Source of the DNA: Occultella gossypii
Lineage (GTDB): Bacteria; Actinomycetota; Actinomycetes; Actinomycetales; Beutenbergiaceae
Assembly: GCF_019947135.1 (NCBI RefSeq)
Contig: NZ_JAGSHT010000014.1
Span: 1 to 64,000, forward strand
Direction: 5' to 3'
Length of the DNA: 64,000 nt
Made by a program: the position numbers and the translations under genes. The notes under the pieces were generated by a model. It was not told the DNA's origin, made no database searches, and worked only from the letters and a program-made list of their open reading frames with translations. The stretch's first letter is position 1. Each line of letters opens with the position of its first letter. Below are positions 32,865 to 42,011 of the stretch, one piece after another.

Positions 32865-34532
32865 GTGAACGTCCCTGAAGAGGTGCAGTTCGGCGTCCTG
32901 ACAGTTGTCGTGATCCTGGTGCTGTTCTACGGCATCACGTTTCTCATCTCGACCCGCATCGGCAAGAAGGAGGAGAACGCCGACGGCTACATGACGGCGG
33001 GCAACAACATCGGGTTCGGCATCTCGGCCGCCAGCATGACCGCGACCTGGATCTGGGCGTCCTCGATGTACGCATCCGCGACGTCCGGCTACACATACGG
33101 GATCTCGGGCCCGATCCACTACGGCCTGTGGGGCGCCCTGATGATCCTGTTCATCTACCCGTTCGGGCGCCGGATCCGCACGGTGGCGCCGAAGGCACAC
33201 ACCCTCGCCGAGGTGATGTTCGCCCGGCACGGCCGCTCCAGCCAGGTGATGCTGGCAGGCTCGAACGTGGTCGGCTCGGTGATCAGCCTGATGTCGAACT
33301 TCATCGCCGGTGGCGCGCTGATCAGCCTGCTGTCCCCGTTCTCGTTCTTCCAGGGCGTGATCGCCGTGGCCGGCGGTGTGCTGCTCTACACCCTGTGGTC
33401 CGGCTTCCGGGCGTCGGTGCTGACCGACTTCGTGCAGGTGGTCGCGATGCTCGGCGCCGTGGTGATCATCGTGCCGGCCATCTTCATCGCGGCGGACTTC
33501 CCCGCGGCGTTCGAGACCGGCGCGGCCAACCTGACGCCCCAGCAGGGCAGCTTCTTCTCCAGCGACGCGTTCCTGAACCAGGGCGCCCCGTACATCGCGG
33601 CGGTGCTCGCCTACGCGATCGGCAACCAGACCATCGCGCAGCGGCTGTTCGCCGTCCGTGAGGACCTGATCAAGCGCACGTTCGTCACCGCCACCTTCGG
33701 GTACGGCGCCATGGTGATCGGCGTCGGAATGCTCGGCGTCCTGGCCCTGTACCTGGGCATCGAGCCCGCCGGCGGAGACGTCAACAACCTGGTGCCGCAG
33801 ATGGCGGCGACGTATCTGACGCCGGCGCTGCTGGTGCTGTTCTTCGTGATGATCATCGGGGCGCTCTCCTCCACCGCCGACTCCGACCTGGCAGCACTGT
33901 CCTCGATCGTGATGACGGACGGCTACGGTCAGACGGTCGGCAAGGAGAACGCGAACCCGAAGACCATGCTGCTGATCGGCCGGATCACGATGATCGTGGC
34001 CACCGCCGCAGCCGTCGCATTCGCGAGCCTGCAGCTGAGCATCCTGGACCTGCTCGTGTTCGTCGGCGCCCTCTGGGGTGCGCTGGTGTTCCCCGTGATC
34101 GCCAGCTTCTACTGGGACCGGGTCACCAACAAGGCGTTCACCATCTCGGTGATCGCCGCGCTGGCCGTGTTCCTGCCGGTCCGGTTCGCGCTGGTGCCGC
34201 TCGACGGCGCCGTGGGCATCGTCGTGGACGTGCTGGCCGTGATCGGCGTGGGAGTGGTGATCGGGCTGATGGCCTTCGGGTTCTTCGGAGCCCGGGTCGG
34301 CAGGATCGCCGGGGCCGTGGCCGCGCTCGCGACGGCACCGTTCGCCATCGGGACGCTGCACGAGTACACGACCCTGACCGCCTCACTCGTCGCATATTCG
34401 GTCTCGACGATCGTCTGCACGGCCATCACCATGCGCAACCGGGAACGTTTCGACTTCGCGCTGATCAAGCAACGGGTCGGCGACTTCGACGACACCCCCG
34501 ACGACGAACCCGTCGCCGCCAGCGCTCACTGA
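32865..34532 (+). CDS. sodium:solute symporter (SSS family)
   Basis: This 555-residue membrane protein has about 13-14 hydrophobic segments in the SSS/LeuT-fold pattern. It shows FYGITFLISTRIGKKEENADGYMTAGN at the start, WIWASSMYASATSGYTYGISGPIHYG, and SSTADSDLAALSSIVMTDGY, which is the Na2-site region. It is closest in look to urea and carboxylate symporters of the DUR3/PutP side, but the substrate cannot be told. The GTG has a near-perfect AAGGAGGTGA site. A small-subunit gene follows at 34558, and the palindrome at 32547 may control it. Confidence 0.9.
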   Translation: MNVPEEVQFGVLTVVVILVLFYGITFLISTRIGKKEENADGYMTAGNNIGFGISAASMTATWIWASSMYASATSGYTYGISGPIHYGLWGALMILFIYPFGRRIRTVAPKAHTLAEVMFARHGRSSQVMLAGSNVVGSVISLMSNFIAGGALISLLSPFSFFQGVIAVAGGVLLYTLWSGFRASVLTDFVQVVAMLGAVVIIVPAIFIAADFPAAFETGAANLTPQQGSFFSSDAFLNQGAPYIAAVLAYAIGNQTIAQRLFAVREDLIKRTFVTATFGYGAMVIGVGMLGVLALYLGIEPAGGDVNNLVPQMAATYLTPALLVLFFVMIIGALSSTADSDLAALSSIVMTDGYGQTVGKENANPKTMLLIGRITMIVATAAAVAFASLQLSILDLLVFVGALWGALVFPVIASFYWDRVTNKAFTISVIAALAVFLPVRFALVPLDGAVGIVVDVLAVIGVGVVIGLMAFGFFGARVGRIAGAVAALATAPFAIGTLHEYTTLTASLVAYSVSTIVCTAITMRNRERFDFALIKQRVGDFDDTPDDEPVAASAH

Positions 34533-34557
34533 ACCACCGGATCGAGAGGAGAGTCAG

Positions 34558-34650
34558 ATGTCCATTTCCACCATCGCCCTGACGGCTTACGTCCTGATTT
34601 GGCCCGTGATCGTCGCCGTCGTCCATGCGTGTGTTTCTCGGCCCTTCGGC
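34558..34650 (+). pseudogene. 3'-disrupted small subunit of the symporter
   Basis: After GAGAGGAGA the ORF begins MSISTIALTAYVLIWPVIVA, matching the one-helix 'putative transporter small subunit' peptides (about 40-50 residues) found beside SSS symporters. After about 22 residues the similarity ends. The frame then runs on without a stop through the antisense strand of the Bcr/CflA gene to 35151. The family's charged tail after the helix (FxxDxxxAxxxG) is missing in all three frames. The gene seems to have lost its 3' end in a rearrangement just before 34651; whether a fused peptide is made is unknown. Confidence 0.6.
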
Positions 34651-36018
34651 TCAGGCGGTCCAGCCGCCCCGGCGGTACGCCGGGGTCCCGAACGCGAGCA
34701 CGGCGAGCGAAGCGAGCATGGCGGCCACGATCACGATGCTCATCGCGGCGGCGGTGCCACCGAGCATGCCCACCAGCGGGGCCACCAGGCCGGCCACACC
34801 GGACTGGGCGCAGCCGATCATGGCCGCGGCTGCGCCGGCCCGCTCGCCGTGCCGCGTCAGCGCCAGCGCGGACGCGTTCGGTGGGATCAGCGAGTTCACC
34901 GCGAGCATCAGCCAGAGCGGGATCAGCAGGCCGACGAGTCCGCCGATGCCGGTCACGCCCACGACGAGGAGCACCACGGCGAAGAACGTCGCGACCGGCA
35001 GCGCCAGGCGCATGATCCGGATCGGCGCGAACCTACGCACGAGCGCGGCGTTGACCTGCGCGCCGAGCACGAGGCCGATGCCGTTGATGGCGAAGAGGAG
35101 GGAGAACTGGTGCTCGCTGAGCCCGTACCCCTCGCGGATCACGAACGGTGAGCCGGAGACGTAGGCGAACAGGGCCGCCATGCCCAGGCCTGGCAGCAGG
35201 GCGAGGGCGACGAACTGCCGGTCCCGCAGCAGCACGCCGTAGGACCCCATGACCGCCCGGGTACTGGTGGAGCGCTTCTCCTTCGGCAGCGACTCCGGCA
35301 GGAACCGCGCGACGATGAAGAACAGGATGACGCCGTACAGGGCGAGTGCGGCGAACACCATCTTCCAGTCCCAGATCGAGGCGATGATGCCGCCGATGGT
35401 CGGAGCCAGCAGCGGGGCGACCCCGATCACCAGCATCAGCCGGGACAGCACTGCGGAGGCCTCCGCGCCCGAGAGCCGGTCCCGGATCACGGCAACGGCC
35501 ACCACGCCGGCGGCCGCGTTGCCCATGCCCTGGATCGTCCGCAGCACGATCAGCGGCGCCACGTCCGCGACCAGGAGGCACAGCAGCGAGGCGACCACGT
35601 GCACCACCAGGCCGACCAGCACCGGCAGCCGGCGCCCGTACCGGTCCGAGAGCGGGCCGATCAGCAGCTGCCCGAGCGCGCCACCGATCAGGGTCGCGGT
35701 GATCGTGAACTGCACCGACGCCGTGCCCGCGGCGAGGTCCGTGACCACCTCGGGCAGCGACGGCAGGTACATGTCCGTGGTGAGTGCTCCGAGTGCGGAC
35801 ATCGACCCGAGCAGCAGGATCAGCTTCACCGGGGCACGACGCCTCGCCGTGGCCGCTACCGGGGTACCGGGGTCGGCCGGGACCGGGGGCAGCGGGGGGA
35901 CGGTGGCGACGGCGGGGGCGAGCTGGACGGCGGTCGCGGCCGCGTCGAACAGATCGTCGGAGGAGGAGACGCGGGGCGCCGGCGCGTGGACGCGCGAGGG
36001 TGAGGTGTCAGCAGTCAA
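34651..36018 (-). CDS. Bcr/CflA-type multidrug MFS exporter
   Basis: This 455-residue major facilitator has twelve membrane segments and Bcr/CflA features. These are LGALTTDMYLPSLPEV at the end of segment 1, GQLLIGPLSDRYGRRLPVLVG (motif A) and RTIQGMGNAAAGVVAVAVIRD. It has an unusually long Pro/Ala-rich N-terminal tail of about 85 residues. A TTG start at 36018 is proposed, as no ATG or GTG precedes the first segment closely. A -10-like GACAAT (36082-36087) with TTCGAC 18 nt upstream fits as its promoter. It may export bicyclomycin-like drugs or sulfonamides. Confidence 0.87.
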   Translation of the reverse strand: MTADTSPSRVHAPAPRVSSSDDLFDAAATAVQLAPAVATVPPLPPVPADPGTPVAATARRRAPVKLILLLGSMSALGALTTDMYLPSLPEVVTDLAAGTASVQFTITATLIGGALGQLLIGPLSDRYGRRLPVLVGLVVHVVASLLCLLVADVAPLIVLRTIQGMGNAAAGVVAVAVIRDRLSGAEASAVLSRLMLVIGVAPLLAPTIGGIIASIWDWKMVFAALALYGVILFFIVARFLPESLPKEKRSTSTRAVMGSYGVLLRDRQFVALALLPGLGMAALFAYVSGSPFVIREGYGLSEHQFSLLFAINGIGLVLGAQVNAALVRRFAPIRIMRLALPVATFFAVVLLVVGVTGIGGLVGLLIPLWLMLAVNSLIPPNASALALTRHGERAGAAAAMIGCAQSGVAGLVAPLVGMLGGTAAAMSIVIVAAMLASLAVLAFGTPAYRRGGWTA

Positions 36019-36338
36019 TCGAGGATTCCCGTGGGGCAGAGGGGTGATCGGGCGGCCGGGAACAGACCCTCGGCACCATCCATTGTCCGGCCTCCGGGAT
36101 CCGAAGTCGAATCGTTTCGTGCACGGATTCCTGTGATGCTGGCGACAGTTCCGTGGCGGGATTCGCCCCGGCCGGACCGGGGCAACCGGTGGTCCGCGAA
36201 CGGGCATGGAACGGCCCGTGAACAGCAGGCCCGGCGCCGGTGGCGGCGGTGCCCCCCAGTGCGCTCGGAGGCGGGCCCGGACGTGGCCGTGGAGCGTGCC
36301 GGGGCGGTCCGCTGGTCCGGCCGCCGGACCTTTCGGTC
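36019..36338. other. intergenic region upstream of the Bcr/CflA exporter
   Basis: This 320-nt region lacks a convincing ORF. It holds a possible minus-strand promoter (TTCGAC at 36106-36111, GACAAT at 36082-36087, 18-nt spacer). The long frame that crosses it is antisense to the HhH gene and looks like a shadow. Confidence 0.4.
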
Positions 36339-36914
36339 TCAGCCCTTGGCGGCCTTCGCCGCCGCCTTCGCGGCGCGCTTGGTCTCGCGGACCTTGAGCA
36401 GCGACTCGGGGTCCACGACGTCGGCGATCGAGCGGAACGACCCGGCCTCGCCGTAGGCGCCGGCCGACTCCCGCCAGCCCGCTGCCGTCAGGCCCGCCTG
36501 CTTGCCGAGCAGGGCGAGGAAGATCTTCGCCTTCTGCTCGCCAAATCCGGGCAACGACTTCAGACGGCGCAGCACCTCGGCGCCGTCCGGCTCGCCGGCC
36601 GTCCAGATCCGGGCCGCATCGCCGTCGTAGTCGGTCACGATCGCGCCACACAGGGCCTGGATCCGCCCAGCCATCGAGCCGGGGAACCGGTGCACCGCGG
36701 GGGGTGTGGCACACAGCGCCGAGAACTCCTCCGGGTCCATGCCGGCGATCGTGGCCGCGTCGATACCGCCCACTCGCTCGGCGATCTTGCGCGGTCCGAT
36801 GAACGCGGTCTCCATCGCCACCTGCTGGTCCAGAAGCATGCCGATCAGAAGTGCGAGGGGATCGGAGGAGAGCAGGGTGTCGGCGTCCGGGTCGCCGGTC
36901 AGGTGGAGGTCCAT
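36339..36914 (-). CDS. HhH-GPD family DNA-repair-like protein
   Basis: This 191-residue protein has the helix-hairpin-helix LKSLPGFGEQKAKIFLALLG (about 131-150) of the HhH-GPD glycosylase superfamily, and an N-terminal LLIGMLLDQQVAMETAFIGPRKIAERVG typical of a group often labelled HesB-like. A catalytic Asp as in MutY or EndoIII is not obvious, and no Fe-S cysteines follow, so enzyme activity is uncertain. The C-terminal tail is Lys/Ala-rich. CAGGAT lies 6 nt before the ATG, which is compatible with a leaderless start. Confidence 0.8.
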   Translation of the reverse strand: MDLHLTGDPDADTLLSSDPLALLIGMLLDQQVAMETAFIGPRKIAERVGGIDAATIAGMDPEEFSALCATPPAVHRFPGSMAGRIQALCGAIVTDYDGDAARIWTAGEPDGAEVLRRLKSLPGFGEQKAKIFLALLGKQAGLTAAGWRESAGAYGEAGSFRSIADVVDPESLLKVRETKRAAKAAAKAAKG

Positions 36915-37291
36915 GTGCCGATCCTGCCACCGGTCACCGGCTCTGACCACCGCCAGCCAGCCCATGTTTTGGCAAAGGTTTACCCTATGGACGGTTTGAG
37001 AAATGTGGAGGTTGTCTCAACAGAGTAACAATGAACGGCATCGAATCCGGCCGGGATCCGGCCCTGATCGACCGTGGTGCGGTTTGCTCTCAGGCGCATG
37101 AGCCTGCGGCTGAGAGCGAATCGTCGTCGGACCGTTCGAGGGCCGAAAAATGGCCGAATTCTGCGTTTGTAGCCCTTCGGAGACGCGCCTACGGTGGATC
37201 GACACCATGACCGTCGGGGTGACCCGTCCGGTGCCGCGCGCCCCAGTGGTCGTGCCGCCGGGAGGCTATGCCTCGTCCAACCGAAGGGACC
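36915..37291. promoter_or_regulatory. control region upstream of the ehu operon
   Basis: The region holds a good promoter (TTGTAG 37167-37172, 17-nt spacer, TACGGT 37190-37195) about 100 nt before ehuB. It also has a nested inverted repeat: GCTCTCAG (37086-37093) pairs with CTGAGAGC (37110-37117), and CAGGC/GCCTG pair inside. This could be an operator or a leader hairpin. A 13-codon ORF at 36987-37028 has no support. Confidence 0.5.
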
Positions 37292-38218
37292 ATGATGACA
37301 ATCACTTCGCGCCGCAAGGCCGCGATGTTCGCGACGGCGGGAGCCGTCGCACTCGGGCTTGCCGCCTGCGGGGGTGGCGGCGACGCCGAAGGAGGAGGAA
37401 CCGACGGTGGCGACACCGGCGGCAGCAGCGGCGAGGCGCTGACCCTCGAGCAGTTGCAGGAAGAGGGCACGATCACCGTCGGGTTCGCCGGCGAGGCCCC
37501 GTACAGCTTCGAGGAGGGCGGCGAGCTCACCGGCGCCACCGTCGCGTTGCACGAGCGGATCTGGAACGAACTCGGCATCGAGAACGTCGAGGGCGTCCAG
37601 GCCGAGTTCGGCCAGCTGATCCAGGGTCTGAACGCGGGCCGGTTCGACGTTATCGCCGCCGGGATGTCGATCCTGCCCGAGCGCTGCGAGCAGGCCATCT
37701 TCTCCGACCCGGAATTCATGTACACGACCGCGCTGATGGTCCCCGAGGGCAACCCGGAGGGCTTGACCGACATGCAGTCGATCGTCGACTCCGGCGTCCA
37801 GATGGCCGCCCTGACCGGTGCCATCGAGGCCACCTACGCCACCGACCTGGGCATCTCCGCGATGGAGGTCGGCAACCCGCAGGACGGCTTGGACGCCGTG
37901 GTCAACGGCCGCGCCGACGTCTTCGCCCTCACGGGCATCTCGCTGAACTGGATGGCCGACAACAACCCGGACGCCCCGATCGAGGTCACCGAGTCCTTCG
38001 TCGCGAACATCGACGGCGTTGACCAGGTGGGTGCCGGTGGCACGGTGTTCCGCCCGTCCGACACCGACCTACGGGACGCCTACAACGAGCAGCTCGCGGG
38101 CATCGTCGGGGACGAGGCCTCCTACCTCGAAGTCGTCGGTGACTTCGGTTTCACCGCCGAGGAGCGCCCCACGGGTGAGATCACGACCGAGCAGTTCTGC
38201 GCGGGCGACATCGGCTGA
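37292..38218 (+). CDS. ehuB: ectoine/hydroxyectoine ABC transporter substrate-binding lipoprotein
   Basis: This protein of about 308 residues captures compatible solutes outside the cell. It has a signal peptide with lipobox LGLAACGG. The mature domain resembles EhuB: ITVGFAGEAPYSFEEGGELTGATV, VQAEFGQLIQGLNAGRFDVIAAGM and ERCEQAIFSDPEF. Ectoine as substrate is inferred from this similarity and from the ehuB-C-D-A gene order. Start 37292 (or 37295, next codon) follows GAAGGGA; ATG 37268 lies too close to its GGAGG. Osmotic induction would be expected but cannot be seen. Confidence 0.82.
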   Translation: MMTITSRRKAAMFATAGAVALGLAACGGGGDAEGGGTDGGDTGGSSGEALTLEQLQEEGTITVGFAGEAPYSFEEGGELTGATVALHERIWNELGIENVEGVQAEFGQLIQGLNAGRFDVIAAGMSILPERCEQAIFSDPEFMYTTALMVPEGNPEGLTDMQSIVDSGVQMAALTGAIEATYATDLGISAMEVGNPQDGLDAVVNGRADVFALTGISLNWMADNNPDAPIEVTESFVANIDGVDQVGAGGTVFRPSDTDLRDAYNEQLAGIVGDEASYLEVVGDFGFTAEERPTGEITTEQFCAGDIG

Positions 38219-38230
38219 TTCCGCCAGCCT

Positions 38231-38995
38231 ATGAATGACAACATCGATGCGCTGATCGCGGCGCTCCCCGACCTGCGCAGCGGCGTGTTCATCACGCTGC
38301 AGCTCACGGTCGGGGGCGTCGTGCTCGCGTTCGTCATCGCCATCGTCCTCGGCCTGGCGGCACGTAGTCCGCGCTGGCCGGCGCGGGTACCCGCCCGGGT
38401 CCTCATCGAGTTCTTCCGCGGCACCTCGCTACTGGTGCAGCTGTTCTGGTTCTTCTACGTCATGCCGCTCTTCGGCATCCAGTTGGACGCGCTGCTCTGT
38501 GGTGTGCTGGCGCTCGGCCTGAACTACGGCGCCTACGCCGCAGAGGTGGTCCGCGGCTCGATCAACTCCGTGCCCAAGGGCCAGTGGGAAGCCGCGACCG
38601 CGCTCTCGCTGAGCCCAGCGCGCAAGCTCCGCAAGATCATCTGGCCGCAGGCCTGGGCGATCATGATCCCCTCGCTCGCGAACCTGGCCGTGATGCTCCT
38701 CAAGGGCACCGCCGTCGCCTACATCATCCTCATGCACGACCTCACCTGGGAGACCGACCAACTGCGCCAGGACACCGGCAACACGTTCTTCGCCTACGGC
38801 GTCGGCATGATCATCTACTTCCTCATCTCCTACGCCATGGTGCTCGGCGCGAACGCGCTCGAGCGCCACGCGAAGCGCCGGCTCGGCCAGGGTCCGCCGA
38901 AGGGCGGCCTGTTCAGCGTGCGCATCACCGACAAGGCGACGACAGACCCGAAGCCGGCTGCGAACGCAGGCAGCGGCGGAGCGGGGGTCGCCTGA
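38231..38995 (+). CDS. ehuC: ectoine ABC transporter permease EhuC
   Basis: This 254-residue permease is of the polar amino acid type (HisM/GlnP family). It starts with a membrane segment containing the FITLQLTVGGVVLAFVIAIVLG motif. The EAA loop that contacts the ATPase is GQWEAATALSLSPARKLRKIIWPQA (about 117-141). Its position after ehuB and its TGA overlapping the ehuD ATG by one base make it part of one operon. The C-terminus has an Ala/Gly-rich cytoplasmic tail. Confidence 0.87.
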   Translation: MNDNIDALIAALPDLRSGVFITLQLTVGGVVLAFVIAIVLGLAARSPRWPARVPARVLIEFFRGTSLLVQLFWFFYVMPLFGIQLDALLCGVLALGLNYGAYAAEVVRGSINSVPKGQWEAATALSLSPARKLRKIIWPQAWAIMIPSLANLAVMLLKGTAVAYIILMHDLTWETDQLRQDTGNTFFAYGVGMIIYFLISYAMVLGANALERHAKRRLGQGPPKGGLFSVRITDKATTDPKPAANAGSGGAGVA

Positions 38996-39642
38996 TGGAC
39001 TGGTGGAGTTGGGATCGCGCCATCGAGGTGCTCCCCGAACTGCTCGTGGCCTTCGTCAAGGTCACGCTCGTCGCGACCGTGATCGGCTCGGCGATCGCCG
39101 CCGTGCTCGGCCTGATCATCGCGATCGTGCGCCGCACCGCGCCGGCGTTCATCGCGGCGCCGGTGCACGCGATCATGGAGTTCATCCGGATGACGCCCAT
39201 CGTCATCCAACTGCTGTTCGTCTTCTACACGTTCACCTCGGTCGACGGCATGACGCTCGGTGTGATCGTGCTGGGCGTGCACTACGCCAGCTACATGGCC
39301 GAGGTCTACCGATCCGGGATCGACGCGGTGCCGAAGGGGCAGTGGGAAGCCGCGAAGGCCCTGTCCATGTCCCCCGCGCGCACCTGGCGCAAGGTGGTCA
39401 TCCCCCAGGCCCTCCGGACCACGTTGCCGGCCCTGGGTACCTGGGTGATCTCGATGCTCAAGGACACGCCCTACCTCACGGTCATCTTCGTCGTGGACAT
39501 GGTGCGGCAGGCCGAGAACTATGGATCGCGAACCTTTGTCTACACCGAGTCGATCACGATGGCCGGCCTGATCTTCCTGGCCGCCAGCTACCCGATCTCG
39601 GTCCTGCTGCGCAGAATGGAGAAGCGCCTTGCCACCTACTGA
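38995..39642 (+). CDS. ehuD: ectoine ABC transporter permease EhuD
   Basis: This 215-residue permease pairs with EhuC. It shows ELLVAFVKVTLVATVIGSAIAAVLG near the start and the EAA loop GQWEAAKALSMSPARTWRKVVIPQA (about 116-140). The ATG overlaps the ehuC stop by one base, and its 3' end overlaps ehuA by 14 nt, so the three genes are translated as a unit. Confidence 0.87.
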   Translation: MDWWSWDRAIEVLPELLVAFVKVTLVATVIGSAIAAVLGLIIAIVRRTAPAFIAAPVHAIMEFIRMTPIVIQLLFVFYTFTSVDGMTLGVIVLGVHYASYMAEVYRSGIDAVPKGQWEAAKALSMSPARTWRKVVIPQALRTTLPALGTWVISMLKDTPYLTVIFVVDMVRQAENYGSRTFVYTESITMAGLIFLAASYPISVLLRRMEKRLATY

Positions 39643-40423
39643 TTCCACCGCGGTCGCCGGACAACCGGCGATCCGCTTCGAGAACGTGGTCAAGAAGTTC
39701 GGCGACCACGTCGTGCTGGACGACCTGAACTTCGACGTCCAGCGCGGCGAGCGGGTCACCCTGATCGGGCCGTCCGGCTCGGGCAAGACCACGATCCTGC
39801 GCCTGGTGATGACGCTCGAGCACCTCACCGGCGGGTACGTCTTCGTCGACGGCGAGCCGCTCACCCACATGGAGGTGAACGGTCGCCGGGTGGAACGCCG
39901 TCCGAAGGACGTCGCCCGGACCACCCAGAAGATCGGGATGGTGTTCCAACAGTTCAACCTGTTCCCGAACATGTCCGTGCTGGAGAACATCACCGAGGCC
40001 CCGGTGCACGTGCTCGGCAGGTCCCAGGACCAGGCCCGCACCCGCGGCCTGGAACTACTGGACCAGGTCGGGCTCGCGGACAAGGCCGACGAGCACCCGA
40101 CGCGTCTCTCGGGTGGTCAGCAGCAGCGGGTGGCGATCGCCCGCGCCCTGGCCATGGACCCCGAGATCCTGCTCCTGGACGAGGTCACCTCGGCCCTGGA
40201 CCCGGAACTGGTCGGCGAGGTCCTCGGGGTGCTGCGTGACGTCGCCAAGAGCACCGACATCACGATGCTGATCGTCACCCACGAGATGCAGTTCGCCCAG
40301 GACGTCTCGCACCGCGTGCTGATGTTCGACGGCGGCAGCATCGTCGAGGAGGCCTCCCCCGACGTCATGTTCACCGCTCCGGAACACGAGCGCACCCGGG
40401 CGTTCCTCCAGGCCGTGCTGTAG
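39629..40423 (+). CDS. ehuA: ectoine ABC transporter ATP-binding protein EhuA
   Basis: This 264-residue ATPase energises EhuBCD. Walker A is GPSGSGKT, the Q-loop region reads GMVFQQFNLFPNMSVLEN, the signature is LSGGQQQR, Walker B is ILLLDEVTSALDP and the switch histidine is in VTHEM. The start is a TTG within the ehuD reading frame, supported by GGAGAAG upstream and by the 14-nt overlap; no other start gives the family's length. A strong terminator hairpin follows 35 nt after the stop. Confidence 0.92.
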   Translation: MPPTDSTAVAGQPAIRFENVVKKFGDHVVLDDLNFDVQRGERVTLIGPSGSGKTTILRLVMTLEHLTGGYVFVDGEPLTHMEVNGRRVERRPKDVARTTQKIGMVFQQFNLFPNMSVLENITEAPVHVLGRSQDQARTRGLELLDQVGLADKADEHPTRLSGGQQQRVAIARALAMDPEILLLDEVTSALDPELVGEVLGVLRDVAKSTDITMLIVTHEMQFAQDVSHRVLMFDGGSIVEEASPDVMFTAPEHERTRAFLQAVL

Positions 40424-40457
40424 CCGGCCCGGCGGTGCACGGACCCGCCTGGCTGTC

Positions 40458-40497
40458 GACGAAGCCTGCCGCACCCCCGGGTGCGGCTGGCTTCGTC
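40458..40497 (+). terminator. terminator after the ehu operon
   Basis: GACGAAGCC-T-GCCGCACCC and GGGTGCGGC-T-GGCTTCGTC form an 18-bp stem with a T-T mismatch and a 2-nt loop. No T-run is present, as often in actinobacteria. Confidence 0.75.
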
Positions 40498-40571
40498 CGG
40501 TGCTGGGCAACGACACGGTGGGTACCACGATCGGCGAGTTCAAGGGTCCGATCCCCTCTAGGGTTCGGAGC

Positions 40572-42011
40572 ATGGCCTCGCCCTCACGCGCCCTGGGACG
40601 CGGCACCGTCGTCCGCTATGCGATCGGCTCCGTCGGGACCGGGGGCTTCGGTACCCTGCCCGGCCTGGTGTTGCTCATCTACATGACCAACACGCTGGGC
40701 GTGAACCCCGCCTTCGCCGGTGCCGCGTTCACGGTGTCGAAGATCTGGGACGTGATCATCGACCCCTGGATCGGTGCGCGCAGCGATCGCAGCCTCGCCC
40801 GCACCGGCGCGCGTCGCTCCTTCATGGTGCTCGGCGCCATCGGCCTGCCGGTGTTCTTCGTGCTCACCTTCGCGGTGCCGCCCGGTCTGTCGGAACTGGC
40901 CTCGGCCGCATGGGTGCTGATCGGATTCCTGCTCGCTGCCACGGCCTTCAGCTTCTTCCAGGTGCCCTACATCGCCCTCCCGGCCGAACTCGTCGACGGC
41001 TACGACGACCGCACGCGCCTGATCTCGGCGCGCGTCATCGTGCTCGCCCTCGCGATCCTCGCCTTCGGTGGTGGTGCCACCGAGATCGTCGCGCTGGTCA
41101 CCGCGGGCGGCGGAACCGAATACCTCGGCTACCTCGTGATGGCGGGCGTCGCGGGACTCATCTTCCTCATCGCGTTCCTCATCGCCTCGACGGTGGAACG
41201 CAGCGCGCGCGGCACCTCGAAGCCGATGGTGCCCGTACCCGCGCCGGAAGACGGAACCGCCGCCCCGAAGGTGGGCCTGGGTATGCACTACCGGCGCGGC
41301 TGGTCGGCGGTGCGCAGCAGTCAGCCCTACCGGGCGCTGCTCGTCACGTTCGTCGTCCAGGCGCTCGCGATCGGGCTCATGCTCGCGGGCGTCGCGTATG
41401 TGGCCGCCGAGATCCTCGGTACCGGCGTGCTCCTGCTGTTCCTGTCGCTCATCGCCCCAGCGCTCCTCGTCACGCCCGTGTGGTCGGCGCTCTCCCGCCG
41501 CATCGGCAAGGAACGGGCGCTGCGGATCGCGACCGTCATGTTCGCCGTCGCGGCGCTGTCGCTCGTCCTGCTCATCTGGTTCCCGGGGCCGTGGCTCTAC
41601 GCCCCGGTCGCGCTCGCCGGCGCCGCGTACGCGGGCCTGCAGTCGCTCCCCCTGGCGATGCTCCCCGACACGGTCGCCCACGACGCGGTGCGGAACGGAC
41701 CCGGCCGGGCCGGCACGTTCAGTGGCGTCTGGACCGCCGGTGAGACCGCCGGGCTCGCGTTCGGCGGCACAATCCTGTCGATCGTGCTCGCCGTCACCGG
41801 GTTCATCCCGACCGTCGCCGAACAGACCGCGACCCAGCCCGAGAGTGCGATCGTCGGCATCATCGTGAGTTTCAGCGCCATTCCGGCGGCGCTGATGTTC
41901 GGCAGCCTCCTCTCGCTCGCGCGCTACCCGCTGCGCAGATCCGACATCGACCGGAACACGCGCCGCGTGGATGCCGAGCCCGCCGCTGGGAACGGAGCCC
42001 CCACCGCATGA
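40572..42011 (+). CDS. MFS transporter, GPH (sugar:cation symporter)-like
   Basis: This 479-residue membrane protein has about twelve segments and GPH-type features: GAAFTVSKIWDVIIDPWIGARSDRS near segment 2, FFQVPYIALPAELVDGYDDRTRL, and LPDTVAHDAV late in the chain. GPH members import sugars or related solutes. The ATG follows TAGGGT by 7 nt (leaderless), which is better than the more upstream GTG. Its TGA overlaps the ATG of the PLP enzyme gene (ATGA at 42008), so transport and decarboxylation or lyase activity on the same solute is plausible. Confidence 0.85.
   Translation: MASPSRALGRGTVVRYAIGSVGTGGFGTLPGLVLLIYMTNTLGVNPAFAGAAFTVSKIWDVIIDPWIGARSDRSLARTGARRSFMVLGAIGLPVFFVLTFAVPPGLSELASAAWVLIGFLLAATAFSFFQVPYIALPAELVDGYDDRTRLISARVIVLALAILAFGGGATEIVALVTAGGGTEYLGYLVMAGVAGLIFLIAFLIASTVERSARGTSKPMVPVPAPEDGTAAPKVGLGMHYRRGWSAVRSSQPYRALLVTFVVQALAIGLMLAGVAYVAAEILGTGVLLLFLSLIAPALLVTPVWSALSRRIGKERALRIATVMFAVAALSLVLLIWFPGPWLYAPVALAGAAYAGLQSLPLAMLPDTVAHDAVRNGPGRAGTFSGVWTAGETAGLAFGGTILSIVLAVTGFIPTVAEQTATQPESAIVGIIVSFSAIPAALMFGSLLSLARYPLRRSDIDRNTRRVDAEPAAGNGAPTA

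Noticed and set aside
36019-36930. N-terminal extension of the Bcr/CflA gene (759 codons in all)
   Set aside because: The extra part covers the HhH gene in another frame and the spacer, and is Gly/Arg-rich shadow sequence; a TTG start at 36018 gives a normal-size exporter.
36987-37028. A 13-codon ORF upstream of ehuB as a regulatory leader peptide
   Set aside because: There is no ribosome site and no run of regulatory codons, and it lies upstream of the likely ehuB promoter.
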